The notes under the pieces: model-generated | What the model was told of the DNA's origin: nothing | Seen by the model: the letters and a program-made list of their open reading frames with translations, nothing else | Database searches by the model: none | Shown: piece by piece, positions 27,287-35,437 of the stretch | Layout of the letters: each line of letters begins with the position of its first letter | Numbering within the stretch: the first letter of the stretch is position 1 | Assembly (NCBI GenBank): GCA_022820485.1 | Contig: JAJEFJ010000104.1 | Span: 178,968 to 242,967, forward strand | Length of the DNA: 64,000 nucleotides | DNA from: Candidatus Latescibacterota bacterium | Lineage (GTDB): Bacteria; Latescibacterota; UBA2968; UBA8231 | Direction: 5' to 3' | Program-made: the position numbers and the translations under genes

Positions 27287-27424
27287 ATTGGCGGCAGCGG
27301 CGGCGCTTGACAGAGTTCGGGCGAGCCGAGACGTTAAGAAGATTCGATGAATACTACACAAGAGCCAGAATTTGATTATCAAACGTAGTTCGGGAAGTTA
27401 TCTCAAAAGAGAAGGAGATATCTT

Positions 27425-27709
27425 ATGGACAAGGACTATGTGAAGGAGGTCATTGAGGGATTGGGTGGTGCCAAAGTCTTGATGGATGAGATGGACGAGT
27501 ACCACGAAATCGTCGCTCGCATGAGAAAGGAGCGCCCCAGTCTAGTGGAGCGTCACCCTGACAAGTGGGTAGCAATGGGGCAGAAGGGAGTTTTAGCCAT
27601 CGGTGACTCCATGGATGAGGTGCTTAGGGAGGTTGAGAGCCGGGGGCTACACGGAGCGGACGTAGTGATCGACTTCTTGGACACGGACCCTCCCCTGCTA
27701 ATCCTATGA
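27425..27709 (+). CDS. Small DUF5678-like protein
   Basis: 94 residues with an excellent ribosome site (GAAGGAG, 7 bases before ATG). HPDKWVAMGQKGVLAIGDSM, then EVLREVESRG and a hydrophobic C-terminal strand ending DPPLLIL match the DUF5678 pattern (W-V-A...G....S...E......G...P). The function of the family is unknown; members often sit beside small partner genes. Here the stop overlaps an ATG (ATGA) that opens only 6 codons, so a former partner may be lost. It stands alone between the restriction enzyme and the catabolic cluster. Confidence 0.55.
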   Translation: MDKDYVKEVIEGLGGAKVLMDEMDEYHEIVARMRKERPSLVERHPDKWVAMGQKGVLAIGDSMDEVLREVESRGLHGADVVIDFLDTDPPLLIL

Positions 27710-27789
27710 TTTTGCCCCACCACTAGTCGCACGGCGACCTCGTTCGCGCCCTGTCGCAAGCGACCCCTTCTTAGAGGCCGTAGGATGTC

Positions 27790-27821
27790 GGCTCAATATT
27801 GAGTTAATCCCTGATTGAGCC
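27790..27821 (+). promoter_or_regulatory. Overlapping alternative hairpins before the first PhyH gene
   Basis: CTCAATATTGAG (27792-27803) is a perfect palindrome. The outer GGCTCAAT (27790-27797) can instead pair perfectly with ATTGAGCC (27814-27821). The two hairpins exclude each other, and the second ends next to the AAAAGGA ribosome site of the following gene. Sequence pattern only. Confidence 0.35.
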
Positions 27822-27838
27822 GTGAAAAGGAAAACAGA

Positions 27839-28588
27839 ATGACGCAGGAAGAAGCCTGGTACTTCCGCCACAACGGCTTCCACCGAGTAGCTCGGCCCCT
27901 CCCGAGAAAGTTGGTGGCTCGCCTGAACGCGGTCACGGACGAACAAATCGCAACCCTAGCGGAGCCCGTCGTGTGGGAAACCAGCACCAGCTCGCGCACG
28001 CCCGAGGACGTGCGTCGCCTGTCGAAAATCCTAGCGCGGGATCCAGTGTACCTCGAAGCAGCAACCCACCCGATCATACTCAATGCCCTCGCGGGCGTAC
28101 TCGGCGACAACATCGAGCTGCTGACCAACAAGCACAACCACATCATGGTGCGGCCACCCAACTCGGCTCCAGTGCCGTGGCATTCCGGCGAGGAGTTGTA
28201 CGAGCCGACCTTGATCACGGCGCTCATCTACTTAGAGGAATCGACCATTGACAACGGCTGTGTGCACCTCGTCCCGGGCAGCCACTTGCGGCCCTTTGCA
28301 AAACCGCGCCGCCCCGGCGGCAACTTCCGGCGCAACCCATTATACCGACGCTCGCTGCCCGTGCCCATGCCAGCGGGTGGCGTGCTGCTGTTCAATGACT
28401 GCTGCTTCCACGGAGCCGACGTCAACCGCAGCAATGGCTCGCGGCGCAGCATGACCCTCGGCTATCGCGCGCATGACTCGCACGACGTGTTGAAGGACGA
28501 TCCAGAAAAGATCCTCGTACGCGGCGAGCGGGCCTACACCGGCCATCCCCATCCGTTCCCCAACCCGAAGAAAGGTAAGAAAACGTGA
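27839..28588 (+). CDS. Phytanoyl-CoA dioxygenase (PhyH) family protein, first of three
   Basis: About 249 residues. The family pattern is clear: AWYFRHNGFHRV at the N terminus, LLTNKHNHIMVRPPNS, LIYLEESTIDNGCVHLVPGS and GVLLFNDCCFHGADVNRS with the distal His and Arg. PhyH enzymes are Fe(II)/2-oxoglutarate oxygenases. The metal motif H-x-D reads H-S-G-E here (WHSGEELY), so the Asp ligand is missing or shifted to Glu; activity is uncertain. ATG at 27839 has AAAAGGA upstream and is preferred to TTG 27815. The stop overlaps the following GTG start, coupling it to the M19 peptidase gene. Confidence 0.75.
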   Translation: MTQEEAWYFRHNGFHRVARPLPRKLVARLNAVTDEQIATLAEPVVWETSTSSRTPEDVRRLSKILARDPVYLEAATHPIILNALAGVLGDNIELLTNKHNHIMVRPPNSAPVPWHSGEELYEPTLITALIYLEESTIDNGCVHLVPGSHLRPFAKPRRPGGNFRRNPLYRRSLPVPMPAGGVLLFNDCCFHGADVNRSNGSRRSMTLGYRAHDSHDVLKDDPEKILVRGERAYTGHPHPFPNPKKGKKT

Positions 28589-29814
28589 CTCCTTGGGAAG
28601 AAAACATCCAGCAAGCGAAGGCCGTGGCGCTCGAAATCTTGCAACCGTCCGCATCGCAATTAGAGCACGGGTTGGCCTTGCACCGCGACGCCATCGTGTG
28701 CGAGTCGTACAGCCTCGGGCTGATAGCGCCAATCGACGGCGAGGCCATGGCGCAAGCCGTGGAGGCGCGAGCCTCAGAGGTCGAGCTACAGTACCTGTCG
28801 GAGCAGATGCGAATGACGCGCTGGGCCTACGACGACGAGCTAAAGGCCGAGTACTTGGGGGCCTGGGAGGCGTCCGGGGTGACGTGTGCCTTTCAAAACG
28901 CCGGCGAGGAGGGCAACAACCCCATGCGCATGTTGGGACGACTGGCGCACTATACCCATCTGACGGATCGCATGCGCGATCACGTGGCACGCGCCGCCTT
29001 CCCCTCCGACATCGTCGCCGCAAAAACCGCTGGACGCCACTGCATCTATCAGACGTGTAACGGCGTGCCCCTCCCAGGAGAACAGGCCACGGTCGAGCAG
29101 GAACTGCGTTTCATCAGCCAGTTCTTCGAACTCGGCTGCCGCATGATGCACCTGACCTACAACCGCCGCAATCCAATCGGCGACGGCTGTGCCGAGCCAG
29201 CCAACGCCGGTCTGAGCGACTTTGGCCGCGCTGTGATCGCCGAAATGAACAGGGTCGGCGTGATTGCCGACGTGGCCCACTCCGGCTGGCAGACCTGCCT
29301 AGACGCGGCCGAGGTGTCGCAAAAGCCAATCGTCGCCAGCCATTCGGCCTGCGCGACCCTGAATCACCACCATCGCTGCAAACCGGACGAAGTGATGCGG
29401 GCAATCGCCGACAAGGGCGGGACCGTGGGCATCACCAACGTGCCGGCCTTTGTCGGCGGCAGCGGCTGCATCGACGCCATGCTCGACCACATCGACCATG
29501 CAGTGCAAACCGTCGGCGTCGATCACGTGACCATTGGCACGGATCGACCTTACGTTAGCTGCCGCGCCCAACAGGAAAGCGCCAAAGTGCCAGCGCGACC
29601 GAGCAGCCGCCCGCGCTGGGAGGCACTGTGGGAGGTCAACGACCCCGTGCAACGCTCCGAGTGGCGTCAAGAGCGCATGTTCCAGAGCACGGCGTGGACG
29701 AACTTCCCGCTGTTCACGGTCGGCATGGTGCAACGCGGTTATGCCGATGACGACATCTGCAAAATCCTCGGCGGCAACATCCTCAGAGTTGCCCGGGAAG
29801 TGTTGGGAGAGTAG
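28585..29814 (+). CDS. Peptidase M19 (renal dipeptidase) homologue with altered metal site
   Basis: 409 residues from a GTG start overlapping the upstream stop. M19 landmarks are present: LGCRMMHLTYNRRNPIGDGC, IADVAHSG and IVASHSACATLNHHHRCK carry the two conserved His, followed by DHVTIGTD. M19 enzymes cleave dipeptides or related amides with two zinc ions. The usual N-terminal DGHxD metal motif is replaced by VCESYSLG near residue 40, so the metal centre differs from classic members. This may be a divergent, functional subfamily rather than a dead enzyme. Clustered with oxygenase, hydrolase and aminotransferase genes. Confidence 0.7.
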   Translation: MTPWEENIQQAKAVALEILQPSASQLEHGLALHRDAIVCESYSLGLIAPIDGEAMAQAVEARASEVELQYLSEQMRMTRWAYDDELKAEYLGAWEASGVTCAFQNAGEEGNNPMRMLGRLAHYTHLTDRMRDHVARAAFPSDIVAAKTAGRHCIYQTCNGVPLPGEQATVEQELRFISQFFELGCRMMHLTYNRRNPIGDGCAEPANAGLSDFGRAVIAEMNRVGVIADVAHSGWQTCLDAAEVSQKPIVASHSACATLNHHHRCKPDEVMRAIADKGGTVGITNVPAFVGGSGCIDAMLDHIDHAVQTVGVDHVTIGTDRPYVSCRAQQESAKVPARPSSRPRWEALWEVNDPVQRSEWRQERMFQSTAWTNFPLFTVGMVQRGYADDDICKILGGNILRVAREVLGE

Positions 29815-29827
29815 GGACCCGGCACCT

Positions 29828-29923
29828 AATCTTGGCAAAATCTACACCAAACTCGGTTTTCGGCGCGTAGGCGATTTTGAGGCCGGGGGCACCAACAATT
29901 ACGACATGATCGCAGACTTGTGA
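29828..29923 (+). pseudogene. C-terminal remnant of a GNAT-like acetyltransferase
   Basis: In the 123-base gap after the M19 gene, an open stretch reads NLGKIYTKLGFRRVGDFEAG and ends in TGA 12 bases before the next ribosome site. N-x-x-x-I-Y-x-K-L-G-F-R-x-V-G is the typical final motif of GNAT N-acetyltransferases. No acetyl-CoA binding part exists upstream in any frame, so this looks like the tail of a deleted gene. Confidence 0.4.
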
Positions 29924-29937
29924 TAAGAGGAGACGTA

Positions 29938-30741
29938 ATGGCGACGCTACAACTGAAAGTGCAGTACTTCCAAGACAGCACACCCACGTCAGTGCCCTGC
30001 CGCGAGGAAAATTTCGTCGTGCGGGAACTGGACTTTGCCCTGCCGGTCGAGCAGACGGCGCTGGTGCTGATCGACCTGTGGAACGTGCATCACATCGATA
30101 GCTGGATCGAGCGCGCCGAGGCGGTGACCAAGGAAGTAATTGCGCCGCTCATCGGTCAGGCGCGCGAATGCGGCCTGACCATCGTACAGGCACCCAGTCC
30201 CGGAGTACTGGACAATTTTCCAGATAAGTACGAGGTGTACCAAGGCTGCACGCCCGAGCCTGAACCGGGACCGCCGCCGAGTTGGCCGCCGGCTGAGTTC
30301 CGCAACCGCCAAGGGGCGTATGCCTGTTTCCGAGGGCCGCGCGACCAAGAGCCGGGCATTGGTCCCTATTGGCAGAGCCTAACCGGGCAACTCGATCTTT
30401 CGCCCCATATCGCCGTGGAGGAGGGGGATTTTGTCGTGGGTACGGGCCAACAGTTACACGACTTGTGCCAAGAGCGCGGTATTCTGCACTTGCTTTTCGC
30501 TGGCTTTGCTACCAACTGGTGTATCTTAGGCCGCGACTACGGCGTTCGCGCCATGCGCGGGCGGGGCTATAACACCATCTTGGTGCGGGACGCCACAGAC
30601 GGAGTGGAATTTCCCGATACACTAGAGGCGCGGTGGGCCACGGAATTGGCCGTGCGCGAAGTCGAGCAAGTGCATGGTTTTTCCACCTCGACGGCCGACT
30701 TTTACGCCGCCTTAGACTCACAGGAGAGTAACGCACTATGA
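29938..30741 (+). CDS. Isochorismatase-like cysteine hydrolase
   Basis: About 267 residues. ATG at 29938 has AAGAGGAGACGTA in front. TALVLIDLWNVHH supplies the catalytic Asp, and LLFAGFATNWCILGRDYGVR holds the nucleophilic Cys of the isochorismatase-like fold; RGYNTILVRDATDG completes the signature. Such enzymes hydrolyse amides such as nicotinamide, carbamates or ureido acids; the substrate here is unknown. Residues about 90-140 (a Pro-rich loop) are longer than in compact members. The stop overlaps the aminotransferase start by ATGA. Confidence 0.8.
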   Translation: MATLQLKVQYFQDSTPTSVPCREENFVVRELDFALPVEQTALVLIDLWNVHHIDSWIERAEAVTKEVIAPLIGQARECGLTIVQAPSPGVLDNFPDKYEVYQGCTPEPEPGPPPSWPPAEFRNRQGAYACFRGPRDQEPGIGPYWQSLTGQLDLSPHIAVEEGDFVVGTGQQLHDLCQERGILHLLFAGFATNWCILGRDYGVRAMRGRGYNTILVRDATDGVEFPDTLEARWATELAVREVEQVHGFSTSTADFYAALDSQESNAL

Positions 30742-31655
30742 ATGAACCAGTCGTCTATCTCAACGATGGCTTCGTCCCCGCTTCCCAAGCCCACATCAAT
30801 ATCTACGATTTGGGGATCGTCCTCGGAGCCACCCTGACCGAAATGACCCGCACGTTCAAGCACGAACCATTCCGCTTGGAAGAGCACGTGCGGCGGCTTT
30901 TGCGGTCGTGCAAATACGCTGGCATCAAGCTGGCATTGGACCACGAGGGGTTGGTCAAATGCACGCGTGACTTGATCGAGACCAATAGCAAGCTGATCGG
31001 TCCCGAGCAGGATTTGGGCGTCGTCCACTTTGTAACGCCGGGGGAAAACCAGATTTACGCTGGCAGCGCGGGGAAATCGGTGCGGCTGACGCCCACGTTG
31101 TGCATCCACTCCTTCCCGCTGCCCTTTGCCGTATGGCGGCCCTATTTTGAGCAGGGCGTCCACGCGGTCACCCCCTCCATCCGCCACGTGCCGCCCCAAT
31201 GCGTTGACCCCAAGACCAAAAACCGCTCGCGCTTGCACTATTGGCTGGCCGACAAGCAATCGCAGGCGGTCGATCCCGCCGCCACCTCGCTGCTGCTCGA
31301 TTTGGACGGCAACCTCACCGAGTGCTCGGGGGCCAACTTCGTCGTGGTAGAGAACGATACGATCTTTACGCCTACCAGTCGCAATATCCTAGAAGGGGTG
31401 AGTTTGGTAACGCTGCGGGAATTGGCACCCGAGTTGGGGCTAGGCTGGATCGAGAAGAATCTGCAGCCCTACGACGCGGTCAATGCCGACGAGGCTTGGT
31501 TGACCAGCACGCCCTATTGTCTAGCGCCGTGTACGCGCATCAACAATACGCCCATTGGCGACGGGAAGCCCGGCCCTCTGTTCGGACGGGTGATGGAGGC
31601 GTGGAGCCAGCGGGTGGGGATGGATATTCTGGAGCAAATAAAAAACGCAGACTGA
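30738..31655 (+). CDS. Class IV PLP aminotransferase (branched-chain/D-amino-acid type)
   Basis: 305 residues. VYLNDGFVPASQAHINIYDL is the usual opening. KTKNRSRLHYWLADK holds the probable Schiff-base Lys. LTECSGANFVVVENDTIFTP and NILEGVSLVTLRELA are the conserved E-x-x-x-x-N and cofactor phosphate-binding segments of fold-type IV enzymes (IlvE, D-amino-acid transaminase, aminodeoxychorismate lyase). It cannot be placed in one subgroup by eye. Coupled by ATGA to the hydrolase gene, suggesting the two act on one amino compound. Convergent with the next PhyH gene. Confidence 0.8.
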   Translation: MNEPVVYLNDGFVPASQAHINIYDLGIVLGATLTEMTRTFKHEPFRLEEHVRRLLRSCKYAGIKLALDHEGLVKCTRDLIETNSKLIGPEQDLGVVHFVTPGENQIYAGSAGKSVRLTPTLCIHSFPLPFAVWRPYFEQGVHAVTPSIRHVPPQCVDPKTKNRSRLHYWLADKQSQAVDPAATSLLLDLDGNLTECSGANFVVVENDTIFTPTSRNILEGVSLVTLRELAPELGLGWIEKNLQPYDAVNADEAWLTSTPYCLAPCTRINNTPIGDGKPGPLFGRVMEAWSQRVGMDILEQIKNAD

Positions 31656-31672
31656 GCGGTGGCGCGATGGAA

Positions 31673-32488
31673 TCAGTCCCACTCGACCTTCCGATAGCGC
31701 TTTAGCAATTGTTGACCCTTTTCAGAGAGCGACTCGTAGGAAGCCTGCGGCATCTCGATGTTTTGCGCGATAGCGAACCAGTCGCGGCAATAGCAGACGA
31801 CGAGCTCGGGACGCGGGTCTGGGGTGCGGTTGGGCGTGCCTCGGTGGAGGGTGCGCACGTCCTGGACCCACATTGATCCCTTTTTGAGATTGAGGCGATG
31901 GGCCGAGGGGAAGTGGCCTTTGAGGAGGATTTCGTCGTAACGCCCTTCGAGTTCCGGGTTAGCTATGTATTGGGTCGAGGGAAGCACTTCAAAGCTGCCG
32001 TTTTCCTCCGAAGTCTCGACCAAGGGGAACTTGACGCCTACTACTGGGACGGTCTCGAGGCCGACGTGGGGGATCTCGCGGGCGATACCGGTGTCGCGGT
32101 GCCAGTGTTGGAAGACGCTCTCCGCGCAAGGGGTATTGGAGTGGTAGCAGGTGATGACGTAGCCGTCGGGACGCCAGAAGCGGTCGAGGAATTCTAAGAT
32201 GACGGGGTGTTCGTAGATCTCCGGATCGGCGAAAGGTTCGACCCACGGAATGGTCAGGGTGTAGCGGTTGGTCGTCTGCAAGCGCCCTTGGCCGATGCGC
32301 GGGTCGCCGAGTTCGACGTTGGAAACTTCTGTTTCGCGCTCTTGGATGTGTGCCAGCAGCGGTAGGAATGCCTCGCGGATCCGGTCGATTTTTTCCTCGG
32401 GGATCATGTCCTCAAAGACGGCGTAGCCATTGATCTTGAATTCGGCGAGCTTGAGGTCGAAATCTACATCGGCGCAAGTGAGGGTCAT
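31673..32488 (-). CDS. Phytanoyl-CoA dioxygenase (PhyH) family protein, second
   Basis: 271 residues. FKINGYAVFEDMIPEEKIDR is the typical N terminus. The iron ligands are present: HWHRDTG (H-x-D) and VRTLHRGTPNRTPDPRPE (distal His and the 2-oxoglutarate-binding Arg). FPLVETSEENGSFEVLPSTQ is the usual core strand. It should be an active Fe(II)/2-oxoglutarate oxygenase, substrate unknown. It is the upstream gene of a minus-strand trio with an aldolase and an SDR, with a 23-base gap. Confidence 0.85.
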   Translation of the reverse strand: MTLTCADVDFDLKLAEFKINGYAVFEDMIPEEKIDRIREAFLPLLAHIQERETEVSNVELGDPRIGQGRLQTTNRYTLTIPWVEPFADPEIYEHPVILEFLDRFWRPDGYVITCYHSNTPCAESVFQHWHRDTGIAREIPHVGLETVPVVGVKFPLVETSEENGSFEVLPSTQYIANPELEGRYDEILLKGHFPSAHRLNLKKGSMWVQDVRTLHRGTPNRTPDPRPELVVCYCRDWFAIAQNIEMPQASYESLSEKGQQLLKRYRKVEWD

Positions 32489-32511
32489 GGCAATCTCCGT
32501 TTGTCCCGGTC

Positions 32512-33243
32512 TTAGTCCCCGGTATTTCCCTTGAGACAGTCCAATAGTTGCGTCCCCCGGTCCATCAGCAGGTCGAGGTCCGACTTGAAGGTGAGGGCTT
32601 GGAAGCCTGCGGCTTTTTTGGCCGCGAAGTCCTCGGGGGAATACGTGTTGCAGCAGGGTTTTTTGCCGGCCGCAAGGCTTGTGGCGACAATTCGCTCCAT
32701 CGCCGCCTGATAGGCAGGTTGCTGCTCATAGCTAGCGCGATGGCGCGACAAACCCATCGACAGCGCCAAGTCAACCGGCCCGACAAAGCAGCCATCGACG
32801 CCGGGCAGGGCCATGATTTCTTCGGCTTGTTCAACGGCATCAATGTGTTCCATTTGCACCAGCAGCAAGGTCTCGTCGTTGGCCTTTTCAAAGTAGTCGT
32901 CGCCATAGTGGAGATAGTGGTCGCCGCCCAGCGAGCGCACCCCGGTGGGCGGGTACTTGGCGGCGCGGGCGACAGCTTGGGCCTCGGCGAGCGAGTTGAT
33001 CATGGGCACTACTACGCCGCCCGCTCCTACATCGAGGGCTTTTTCTACCTCGCCGGGATTGCCGATAGAGGTGCGGATCAGGGGGCGAGCACCGGTTGGG
33101 CGAGCGGCGTAGATGCACTCATAGGCGGTCTCCCAAGTCATCGCACCGTGTTGGAGGTCAAGGACGATCCAGTCCCAGCCCATCAGCCCCAAGTAGCGGG
33201 AAATCGCCGGTTGGGGAATAGTCTGCCAGATGCCAATATCCAT
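32512..33243 (-). CDS. HpcH/HpaI-type aldolase (2-keto-3-deoxy sugar-acid aldolase)
   Basis: 243 residues. IVLDLQHGAMTWETAY, LIRTSIGNPGEVEKALDVGA and GGVVVPMINSLAEAQA are signature strands of the class II pyruvate aldolase family. The metal ligands are in LVQMEHIDAVEQ (Glu) and FVGPVDLALSMGLS (Asp). The His-Gln of the loop LDLQHG carries the catalytic acid/base. Family members cleave 2-keto-3-deoxy acids to pyruvate and an aldehyde, which fits the dehydratase further along. Only 3 bases separate it from the SDR gene. Confidence 0.85.
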   Translation of the reverse strand: MDIGIWQTIPQPAISRYLGLMGWDWIVLDLQHGAMTWETAYECIYAARPTGARPLIRTSIGNPGEVEKALDVGAGGVVVPMINSLAEAQAVARAAKYPPTGVRSLGGDHYLHYGDDYFEKANDETLLLVQMEHIDAVEQAEEIMALPGVDGCFVGPVDLALSMGLSRHRASYEQQPAYQAAMERIVATSLAAGKKPCCNTYSPEDFAAKKAAGFQALTFKSDLDLLMDRGTQLLDCLKGNTGD

Positions 33244-33246
33244 CGC

Positions 33247-34077
33247 CTAGAGGCCGATCTGCTCGGCGGGCGCGCCGGGCATACCCGGATGCGAGCCGCC
33301 GGCGTTCTTAGAGAGGTTGCCGCCGTCTAGCGGCAGCATCACACCAGTGATCCAAGCCGAGGCGTCCGAGGCGAGGAAAATCGCCGCGCCCTTGATGTCG
33401 TTGGAGTCGCCGAGACGGCCTATGGGAAGGCCGCGCAAATAGGTTTCGCCCAGCGCGGGATCCGCGGCGATGCGCTCCTTTAGGTCCTCGTTCATTAGCT
33501 GGGCGCAGACAATGGCGTTGACGCGCACCCCCTTGGCGGCCCACTCCGTACTCAACTCGCGGGTCATCTGCGCGGCCGCACCCATGCCCATGCTGTACGA
33601 AAGGTGACTGCGACCAAGGGCGTTGATGCCGGCAATCGACACGAGGTTGATGATGCTGCCGCCGTGGTCCGAGGCCATCATGCGCCGACCGGCCTCTTGG
33701 CAGCAGACCAAGCGGCCGACGACGAGATTTTGCAGGGTGAATTCGACCTCCTCGGGCGTCAGGTCGAGCGGGGTGTTGCGCCGTGCATTGCCGGCCACAT
33801 TGCCGACGATGTCGATGCGGCCGTATTTTGCGTCTATTAATTCAAACATGGTGCGGATTTGATTGGGTTTCGACATATCGCACACCGCCGGGAGAACGCG
33901 GCGGCCCAAGGCACCCAGTTCTCGGGCCGTCGTGGCCAAACCGTCGGCGTTGATATCGGCCAAGACGAGGTCGGCCCCTGCTTCGGCAAAGCCGGTGGCC
34001 ATGGCTTTGCCGAGGCCGCTGGCCGCACCAGAGACTAAGGCGACGCGGTTGGATAGGTCGAAAAGCGGATGGGACAT
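33247..34077 (-). CDS. Short-chain dehydrogenase/reductase lacking the catalytic lysine
   Basis: 276 residues. The nucleotide loop is VSGAASGLGKA (about 16-26), the NNAG equivalent is NVAGNARRN, and LVSIAGINALG supplies the Ser. The active-site motif, normally Y-x-x-x-K, reads YSMGM (codons TAC AGC ATG GGC ATG), so the lysine is Met. C-terminal strands (VRVNAIVCAQL, DASAWITGVMLPLDGG) are standard for the classical family. The cofactor fold is complete, so it may bind NAD(P) without normal redox chemistry. It is first in the minus-strand trio, 3 bases ahead of the aldolase. Confidence 0.8.
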   Translation of the reverse strand: MSHPLFDLSNRVALVSGAASGLGKAMATGFAEAGADLVLADINADGLATTARELGALGRRVLPAVCDMSKPNQIRTMFELIDAKYGRIDIVGNVAGNARRNTPLDLTPEEVEFTLQNLVVGRLVCCQEAGRRMMASDHGGSIINLVSIAGINALGRSHLSYSMGMGAAAQMTRELSTEWAAKGVRVNAIVCAQLMNEDLKERIAADPALGETYLRGLPIGRLGDSNDIKGAAIFLASDASAWITGVMLPLDGGNLSKNAGGSHPGMPGAPAEQIGL

Positions 34078-34147
34078 GACAGCCTCCTGATTTTATTGGG
34101 CTTCAGAACATAGGGGCGCGGCTAGCAGCGGCCAAGCCCTGCCGCGC

Positions 34148-34177
34148 TTGCGGCGATTCGTTCGCCCGCTCTATATT
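34148..34177 (+). promoter_or_regulatory. Sigma-70-like promoter for the plus-strand catabolic operon
   Basis: TTGCGG (34148-34153) and TATATT (34172-34177) are 18 bases apart, and the -10 box ends 32 bases before the ATG at 34210. Located in the 132-base gap between the divergent SDR and the small unknown gene. Confidence 0.45.
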
Positions 34178-34209
34178 TGCTGCCGCAAATTGAACCTACC
34201 GGGGCCGAC

Positions 34210-34611
34210 ATGACCACTGCCATAGACGGCTGGATACGCCAGTCGCAAGAGAAAATTTTAAGCGGCGCGAGCGTCACCTTACAGGATTTAGATGCGCTGC
34301 GCGACCTGCAGAACGGCGAGCAGCAGCACCTCCTCTACATCTGGGCCGAACAAGACCGCATCGACTCGGGCGTCATCGCGTGGAACTACTTTGGCCCCTT
34401 CGACAGCGAGTTCCGCTTCGACCCCAAAAACGAATGTCCGTATGCTAGCGCAGCCGCGGCCATGGCCGATGGGTGGCGGGTGGTGTCTTTTCCGGGCGTG
34501 GAATACCCGCTGGAAAATGCCCACAATCAACTCGGTTTTGAGTTTATCTTAGAGCGCTATTTCCAGCCCGGCGAGGGGTTGGATTTCACGCCGCACGGCC
34601 AGCGCCAATAA
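34210..34611 (+). CDS. Conserved-looking small protein of unknown function
   Basis: About 133 residues, ATG at 34210. No family was recognised. It is rich in acidic and aromatic residues (LLYIWAEQDRIDSG, WNYFGPFDSEFRFDPKN, WRVVSFPGVEYP) with no signal peptide or membrane segment. It is the first gene in a run of plus-strand catabolic genes, 11 bases before a PhyH gene whose GGAGG site overlaps its tail, so it is probably co-expressed. ATG at 34210 is favoured over a same-frame TTG at 34177, which would lie within the -10 box. Confidence 0.55.
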   Translation: MTTAIDGWIRQSQEKILSGASVTLQDLDALRDLQNGEQQHLLYIWAEQDRIDSGVIAWNYFGPFDSEFRFDPKNECPYASAAAAMADGWRVVSFPGVEYPLENAHNQLGFEFILERYFQPGEGLDFTPHGQRQ

Positions 34612-34622
34612 ACGGAGGAGTC

Positions 34623-35420
34623 ATGGAAGCCAACTGGAAAGAGCTCAAAAAAGAATTCTTCGACACCGGCTACGTCGTCCTCGACGGCTGGATCGAGCCT
34701 GAGTTGGTGGAGCGGACCAAGCAGGACGCCCACCGATCCGGGGGCATCGACATCTTCGAGTGCGAGAGCGTCGGCGATTTGCTCTGCCACGCCAAGGTCG
34801 TCGAATTCATCGCCTTCTTGCTGGAGACGCCGGAGGTGGCCATCAGCCCCTTCCGCTTCTGGAATCACCTCACGCAAGGTGGACAAAGCGATGGCGGCGG
34901 CTGGCACGTGGACGACACCTATATGGCCGACCGGCCGCTGACCGAGATCTTGTGCATGTACTACCCGCAGGACGTGGAGGAAGACATGGGGCCGACCATG
35001 CTGTTGCCCGGCAGCCACCGGCGGCTCTACACGCCGCCGCAGACCGCTAAGCTGGGCTGGGTCCGCGGGCAGCAGAAAGTGGTCGTCAAGGCCGGTGCCC
35101 TCGCCGTAACCTTCCCCTCGATTCTCCACGCCCGCGCCGCGCATTTGTCCGCCAAGCCGCGCTCCATGATCAAATACGGCTACGAGGTGGCCGACCCTCA
35201 ATACGGCTACTACCTGACCGAGCAGGCCTACCGCAATTTTCGCCGCACCGAACTGGGCCGCTCGTTGACGGAGCTAGCCGAGATCAAGGACAAAGACGAC
35301 GCGCTGTGGAACTCCTACTGGAAATCGCACCCGAGCTATACTTTCCAAGACTTCAAGCACCAAATCGGCGTGGTCGGGCGACGGCTGCGCAAGCACCTCG
35401 ATCACGAACAGACTAGCTAA
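34623..35420 (+). CDS. Phytanoyl-CoA dioxygenase (PhyH) family protein, third
   Basis: 265 residues with AACGGAGGAGTC before the ATG. The metal ligands are present: GGWHVDDTYM (H-x-D) and ILHARAAHLS (distal His) with Arg in KPRSMIKYGYEVA. EEDMGPTMLLPGSHRRLYTP is the core PhyH motif. Probably an active Fe(II)/2-oxoglutarate oxygenase. The downstream VOC gene starts 17 bases later with GAGGAGGAG in front. Its distinctive long C-terminal helix (LGRSLTELAEIKDKDDALW) resembles none of the other two copies. Confidence 0.85.
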   Translation: MEANWKELKKEFFDTGYVVLDGWIEPELVERTKQDAHRSGGIDIFECESVGDLLCHAKVVEFIAFLLETPEVAISPFRFWNHLTQGGQSDGGGWHVDDTYMADRPLTEILCMYYPQDVEEDMGPTMLLPGSHRRLYTPPQTAKLGWVRGQQKVVVKAGALAVTFPSILHARAAHLSAKPRSMIKYGYEVADPQYGYYLTEQAYRNFRRTELGRSLTELAEIKDKDDALWNSYWKSHPSYTFQDFKHQIGVVGRRLRKHLDHEQTS

Positions 35421-35437
35421 CGAGGAGGAGAGATTCG

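Noticed and set aside
27304..27330. TTGACA near 27307 as a promoter for the DUF5678 gene
   Set aside because: No -10 box at 16-18 bases, and the nearest AT-rich hexamer is too far.
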